From contig MNCI01017582.1 in NCBI GenBank assembly GCA_015680685.1, forward strand, positions 122,001-186,000: 64,000 bases of DNA, in the 5' to 3' direction. Source of the stretch: Gnetum montanum. Its lineage: Eukaryota; Streptophyta; Gnetopsida; Gnetales; Gnetaceae. A program made the position numbers and the translations under genes. Position 1 is the stretch's first letter, and every line of letters starts with the position of its first letter. This document shows positions 59,493-64,000 of the stretch, in pieces. A model generated the notes under the pieces. The model was not told the DNA's origin, ran no database searches, and saw nothing but the letters and a program-made list of their open reading frames with translations.

Positions 59493-60652
59493 TCAATCTT
59501 GCTCAACCTTATGAATAGATGAAAGTAATTGTAATTCTATCATAATTGGTATATGATTAGACGATCTTGTTCAGGAAGGCAAGGCTTGATCTTGACTCTT
59601 ATCAACTTATTCTTTAGAAATTAACTCTAGTAACTTGGCAATGTGGAAGAATCAGACATCATACCAAATATAATCTAAGATCTTAGTAAAGAATATTGTT
59701 GACCCATCCTTATTAATCATAGTAGAGAAATTGGTGAACTGTGGTTCTTGATGAGTACTATCCATCAACATCATCTATTCCTAAATTTTGGGATCTAATT
59801 ATTTATTAAAGATTCAAAGTAAGCAAAATATGCACTAGCTAATGGAATCTCATGTTGAATTGATGGGAACATCTTCTTCAAATTAGGTTCATCTTCCAAC
59901 GATTCTGTTACACATCCATATTTTTAAAACTGATAAACACTACTTCCAACTTTTGCATTGAAGTCTCCACAAAGAATAAATGAAATTGGATCAATATAAC
60001 TTACGAATAACATATTCTTTAAATGTTCTTCTATTTCCTAAATCAAGCATGCTCCTTGACATAGTTTGATATCTGAACATGCTGATTTGGCAATTAAATG
60101 TGTGTTGACTATACATAAACATCTTCTTGTTAAATGGAGTTTTAGAATAATTTCCAGGGCTATGTGACTTTTCCAAAATCTTGAGTGTCCTTTCTTTTCA
60201 ATGGTTTAAAGTTCTAGAATTTCAAAAATTAAATTTTCTAAACTCCATTCAAATCTTTGTACCAATTCAAACTTGGCTTCTTTATAAAAGATCGTACAAC
60301 CTTCTATATTGTGATTTTAACAATTTTCTAATCCATATGGCTCAAAAGAAGAACTTTCATAAGAATCTTTTTGCTTGTAAATACCTTTATATTCTATATT
60401 TTCCATGTCTGGTTGGATTTGGTATAGGAATTCCAATGGCAAGACTTCTTGTAGATATAAAACATTAGCATCCAAATCTTGTGAATTTGCTAAAATGCAT
60501 GGGTATTGATATTATTGCCAATCCAAGGCCCATGGTGTACATAACAGATGTTATTTCACACTCACTAAAGATCTTGGAAGCACATTGTATGTTGTAACTT
60601 TCATTCTCATTCTCGGTTTCTCATCTGGATCATTTCTTTTCATGGGTATCAT
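59493..60652 (-). pseudogene. CCR4-type deadenylase, captured intronless copy 3
   Basis: Same 1.16-kb intronless frame, starting at MIPMKRNDPDE. It is the best copy for catalytic residues: 'VLYLQEV' (Glu), 'CIVNTHLIAKS' (His intact, unlike copy 1) and 'FILCGDFNAKVGSSVYQF' (Asp intact). Other blocks are 'KVTTYNVL', 'CTPWALDWQ', 'EGCTIFYKEAKFELVQRF', 'SRFWKSHIALEIILKL', 'EPQFTNFSTMINKDGST', 'ILDYIWYD', 'LLELISKE' and 'SNHIPIMIELQLL'. Several stops and a frameshift make it a pseudogene. Different copies have lost different key residues, so the common ancestor probably had a complete active site. Confidence 0.87.
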
Positions 60653-61620
60653 ACTTGTTGAAACAATATTATGAGTGTCCATGTTGTTTTGTCATATGAT
60701 TGCAAGATGAATTGATTTACATATTTATTGATTATTGAATACCATTCTGTTTCATCAATTGATTATCCAACTGATACATCAACAAATTCATCAACTGATA
60801 ATCAACTAATATTGATACATCAACTAAGTATCCAACTAATTTAGTAATATTTAACCACATTATCTAATTTTAGTAATATATAATTATATCATCTAATTCT
60901 TAATGACCTTTCTACTCCCTTTTAATACACTGACTTCGATAGTGTAACTAATAACATGCCATAGAGATCTTAAGGCTATCTACAAAGGTTAAGCACTTCG
61001 CCTTAAGGTCCAAAAGGTTAAATTTATTAGGCCTAATTTATGATATTAATGAATTATTAGGCACCCAAATGATAAATCTAACCTCACCATTTAGTTTAGA
61101 AGGGTAACAAATATTAGAAATGACTAGTCATATGTTGAAAATGAACATCATATGCTTGAGTTATGCTAAATTAAGCTTTAAGGCTCTAAATGCACTATAT
61201 CCAAAAAGGGGTAAAAACTAATTTTTAGGGTTCCCTAGGAGTGATTTGACTTTACCATTATGTCTAAAAGGTTGAAATCTGCAGGAAATGACTCTTCATT
61301 TGCCAAAAAAGGCTTCTAAAATCAAAAGGTATGGCCTTTGAGGTTGAAGGCCTTTTGCACAAAAAGAAAAACTTCTCGAGAGGTCACACATCCTAGTACT
61401 ACTCCAAAATGAGTGTAGTTAATTAAAAAATTATTATTTCTATTACTACCAAGACACCTAATTACACTTTTAAACATTATTGTTGTACATTCTTGATTTA
61501 AATTAACAATCATTGGGTAGGAATTCTTGAATTCTTTGTTAGTTGATGGAAATTCTGAATTTTTCATTAGTTAACAAAAAAAATTGAATTTTTCAGTAGT
61601 TGATAGAAAATTGAAATTCA
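60653..61620. other. Family A copy 3 conserved noncoding block
   Basis: Minus-strand counterpart of 4890-5922. No gene; conserved in outline with both other copies. Confidence 0.5.
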
Positions 61621-61985
61621 CTGGAGGTGGAAGTGATCTATTGTGCTATTGATGTCCATGAAGCACCGAAGGTGGTAGCGATCCATAGTGCCAACAGTAT
61701 TTATAGGCGCTAAGGGTGGTAATGATCCATAGTGCTAACCATGACTATGGGTAGCAATGGTGGTAATGATCCATAGTGTTAACCATGACTATGGGCACCA
61801 GTGGTGGAAATGATCCATGATGCCGATGATGTCCACAAACATAGGGGATGGTATTGATCCAGGGTGTTGTCGATGTTTGCAGAATGTCAAAGGTAACAAT
61901 GATCTCCAATTTCATTGGTATCCATGGAGCACTAGAGGTGGCAATGATCCATAGTTTTGTCAGTGTTCACAAACACTGTAGGGGC
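61621..61985 (-). repeat. 45-bp minisatellite, about 8 units
   Basis: About eight units of 43-47 bp. On the plus strand each begins GGTGGTAATGATCCATAGTG or a variant. The array occupies the place of the 22-bp array in copy 1 and the 45-bp array in copy 2. Confidence 0.82.
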
Positions 61986-62565
61986 AAAAAATCATGATGG
62001 ATTTCTCAATGACATTGGAGATAATGGCATTGAAATGATCCAGTTAATGGTGGTAGGGCATCGACATTGCAACAAGGCAAGGATGAAGGTTTTAGTGACA
62101 ATGATGTACTCAATGGTAGTAGTAATAGAAATCATGGTGAATAGCATAGTTGGAGGTAGTAGGCAATGGAAATAGTAGGTATTTGTAGAAGAAGTAATCT
62201 TATAAGGGCTACACAACCTTCACAAGGTTGCACAACATGTCTCTAATAGGCTAGTGTGGTCCTCATGGGTAGCAAACAATGGCGAGGGTTTCGTGCTTGC
62301 ACCATGCAATGGTGGTAGGGGTTTGTAGATGGTGACAATGACAATTTTAGATTATGGTTGAATAAACAGCAATGGAGGATGGAAATTAGCATGGCAAAGC
62401 ATAGTGGCAAACAAGTGGTAGATGATGGAGGAGAAGTGGTGAGCTAACATGAATTATTATTAGCCCTACCACATAGGAAGGGTTTCTATGATTGCTTGGT
62501 AGATAGAAGGTGGTGGCCCCCAAAAACGGGTTACATGGCCTATAGGACCAACATGTCCCACCTCC

Positions 62566-62566
<1 letters not shown>
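61986..62566. other. Family A copy 3 internal noncoding region
   Basis: G-rich on the plus strand with further loose 'GGTGGTAG' words; counterpart of about 4100-4590 in copy 1. No gene. Confidence 0.4.
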
Positions 62567-62598
<32 letters not shown>

Positions 62599-62681
62599 NN
62601 NNNNNNNNNNNNNNNNNNNNNNNNNNNNNNNNNNNNNNNNNNNNNNNNNNNNNNNNNNNNNNNNNNNNNNNNNNNNNNNNN
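62567..62681. other. Poly-C run and assembly gap
   Basis: Thirty-two consecutive C (62567-62598) run straight into 83 N (62599-62681). Frames across it read as Pro or Gly runs and are artefacts. The missing part would correspond to the simple-repeat zone 3640-4110 of copy 1. Confidence 0.95.
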
Positions 62682-63353
62682 TTCTGATTAAATTATTTAA
62701 ATGCACACATAATAAGAAAATTAAAACCACAATATCTTCCAAACCATAAGTTTAATCATGATGAAATTTGTAACATTGGAATCATCTCAACAAGTACTAT
62801 GCATTGGACATAGTCTTAAGATTCAAAAACAAAGTTGAAGTTTACAAGATTTTGAAAGGTCCAACTGGCTTATTCTATAGAAAATACATTACCAAGTTGA
62901 TGTATGGATAACATGATAACTTCTAAATGACTCTAAGTTGCTAAGGATAATGAAAACAAGATCAGGTCACAGTTACTATCTTTTTAAAAGAAACTTAACA
63001 ATGGACTTAATCAATTAATATTTATAGTATTAAGATGAGTAAGAGTTACTTGGACTAATGTATCCTTGTCTTACCAACATATTTTGCAATTGATGAATCT
63101 TGATGATGCATAATCAAATAATCATTATTCAATGATGAAATAATTTTATTAGTTGGTGGTATTTACATATTTTGTAGATGCCTGATCCATAGTTCATAAA
63201 ATTAATGGAAAGATATCTTCTAGCTTATATCACAAACATATAGTGCATCCAGTGATGATCAATGGCTTTTCCTATATTGTGGATTCATGGTTCATCATTA
63301 GGTTCATGTTGTACTCAACCCATGATTCTGAATGGCCCTTGGACCATGGTTTT

Positions 63354-63364
63354 CTCTGATACCA
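63354..63364 (-). other. Primer binding site, family A copy 3
   Basis: TGGTATCAGAG on the minus strand, two bases after the 5' LTR: the exact initiator tRNA-Met site over these 11 bases. Confidence 0.9.
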
Positions 63365-63366
63365 AT

Positions 63367-63891
63367 TGTGAGATCCCATTCCCAAATGTCATGGAAAACA
63401 TCAAATATACATTATATTAGAAATTACACATAAAGAAATAACTAAGAAAATTTAGAAAGAGAAAAAAAAGGAATACTTACTGATATAAAATAGAATATAT
63501 GGATCATACTCTCAGGGTATTTCTTTGGGTTTTCTTCCTTTGGCATCTATCCCTTATAGAAAATCTAGCACTATCACCATGGTTATGCTTATTACCTAGT
63601 TAGAAGAAGTGACTAGTCCACTTCATATCCCACTTCACCCAACTTCTTTTGACTTGCTTGTACTAGCTCTACCACTCCATACCTAGCACAACCTCTAATC
63701 CTAGGTATAAATACCTTAGTTAAAATCCCCAAATATCACCTCCAGAAACACATTTGTTATTATAGTGCACCCTTTTAAGTCTCAATTACAACTACCCTTT
63801 TAGATCTTGTTCTAATAACAATATAACACTTGTTAGGAAGAAATGCCATCTTTATTATGCAGTAGCATCATTTGGAAATGGGGACATGACA
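63367..63891 (-). repeat. Family A copy 3, 5' LTR
   Basis: 525-bp LTR, TGTCATGTCCCC to GGGATCTCACA on the minus strand, aligned with 58551-59061 and the other family A LTRs. Confidence 0.9.
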
Positions 63892-63896
63892 ACAGA

Positions 63897-64000
63897 CATC
63901 TTCTTCATTTGGTTATCATGTTTGATGTTTTATTTTCAAATCTAACTTTGATTCCATTATCTGACATTTGTTCTACTAAAAGAAAATGAGTTGAATACAT
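63897..64000 (-). pseudogene. Copia element 2 pre-integrase segment, cut by window edge
   Basis: The minus strand reads 'FLLVEQMSDNGIKVRFENKT', the copia 'LLSVGQxxxxGxxVxFENKT' block between protease and integrase. It continues at 58545 after removing family A copy 3. The element goes on beyond the window. Confidence 0.8.

Larger units (their letters stand above)
58551..63891 (-). mobile_element. Family A LTR element copy 3, in copia element 2
   Basis: Third complete family A element, minus strand, 5.3 kb including an 83-base gap. The 5' LTR is 63367-63891, primer site 63354-63364, minisatellite 61621-61985, deadenylase pseudogene 59493-60652 and 3' LTR 58551-59061. The flanks share ACAG(C/A) at 58546-58550 and 63892-63896, four of five bases. 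The copia pre-integrase region reads across the insertion, which confirms the boundaries. Confidence 0.88.

Noticed and set aside
62386-62742. Gly-rich and Pro-rich frames on both strands
   Set aside because: They are made by the poly-C run and the N gap.

Overview
This window looks like intergenic DNA from a seed plant with a large, transposon-filled genome. It is AT-rich, poor in CpG, and made almost entirely of nested, decayed LTR retrotransposons. I see no intact single-copy host gene, no tRNA or rRNA gene and no CRISPR array. The many old elements that still keep readable target-site duplications (TSDs) suggest slow DNA turnover. A gymnosperm is plausible, but the sequence does not prove it.

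Layout. 1-1150 is a Ty3/gypsy RNase H-integrase relic. 2418-8126 is the first of three complete copies of an LTR family, here called family A. Family A carries no gag or pol. It carries an intronless copy of a cellular CCR4-type poly(A) deadenylase (endonuclease/exonuclease/phosphatase fold). 9075-12625 is a tandem duplication that copied the 5' flank and 5' LTR of family A copy 2; one unit later received a solo LTR. Family A copy 2 (11919-32490) was split in its 3' LTR by a copia element (17416-32414). That copia was split in its integrase by family B element B1 (20797-29554). 33990-53570 is an Athila-like gypsy element holding a family A solo LTR in its 5' LTR, family B element B2 (39471-47170, minus) in its protease, and a candidate SINE in its integrase. 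53790-54640 and 55760-64000 are minus-strand copia relics; the second is interrupted by family A copy 3 (58551-63891, minus), which contains an assembly gap.

Family A has LTRs of about 510-605 bp, an initiator-tRNA-Met primer site, a small ORF, an internal minisatellite whose period differs between copies, the deadenylase frame, and a polypurine tract. Three full copies and two solo LTRs lie in 64 kb, four of the five with perfect 5-bp TSDs, so the captured gene clearly moved as part of the element. Family B has a gag, no pol, and a second ORF of unknown function with a long coiled coil. Its LTR promoter is a 14-bp-phased array of the palindrome CGATATCG upstream of a TATA box, and a similar array plus TATA box recurs inside the element ahead of ORF2.

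Both families would need enzymes supplied by other elements. All coding regions here carry stops or frameshifts, so the genes described are relics. Boundaries with TSDs are firm; protein-fragment boundaries are approximate.
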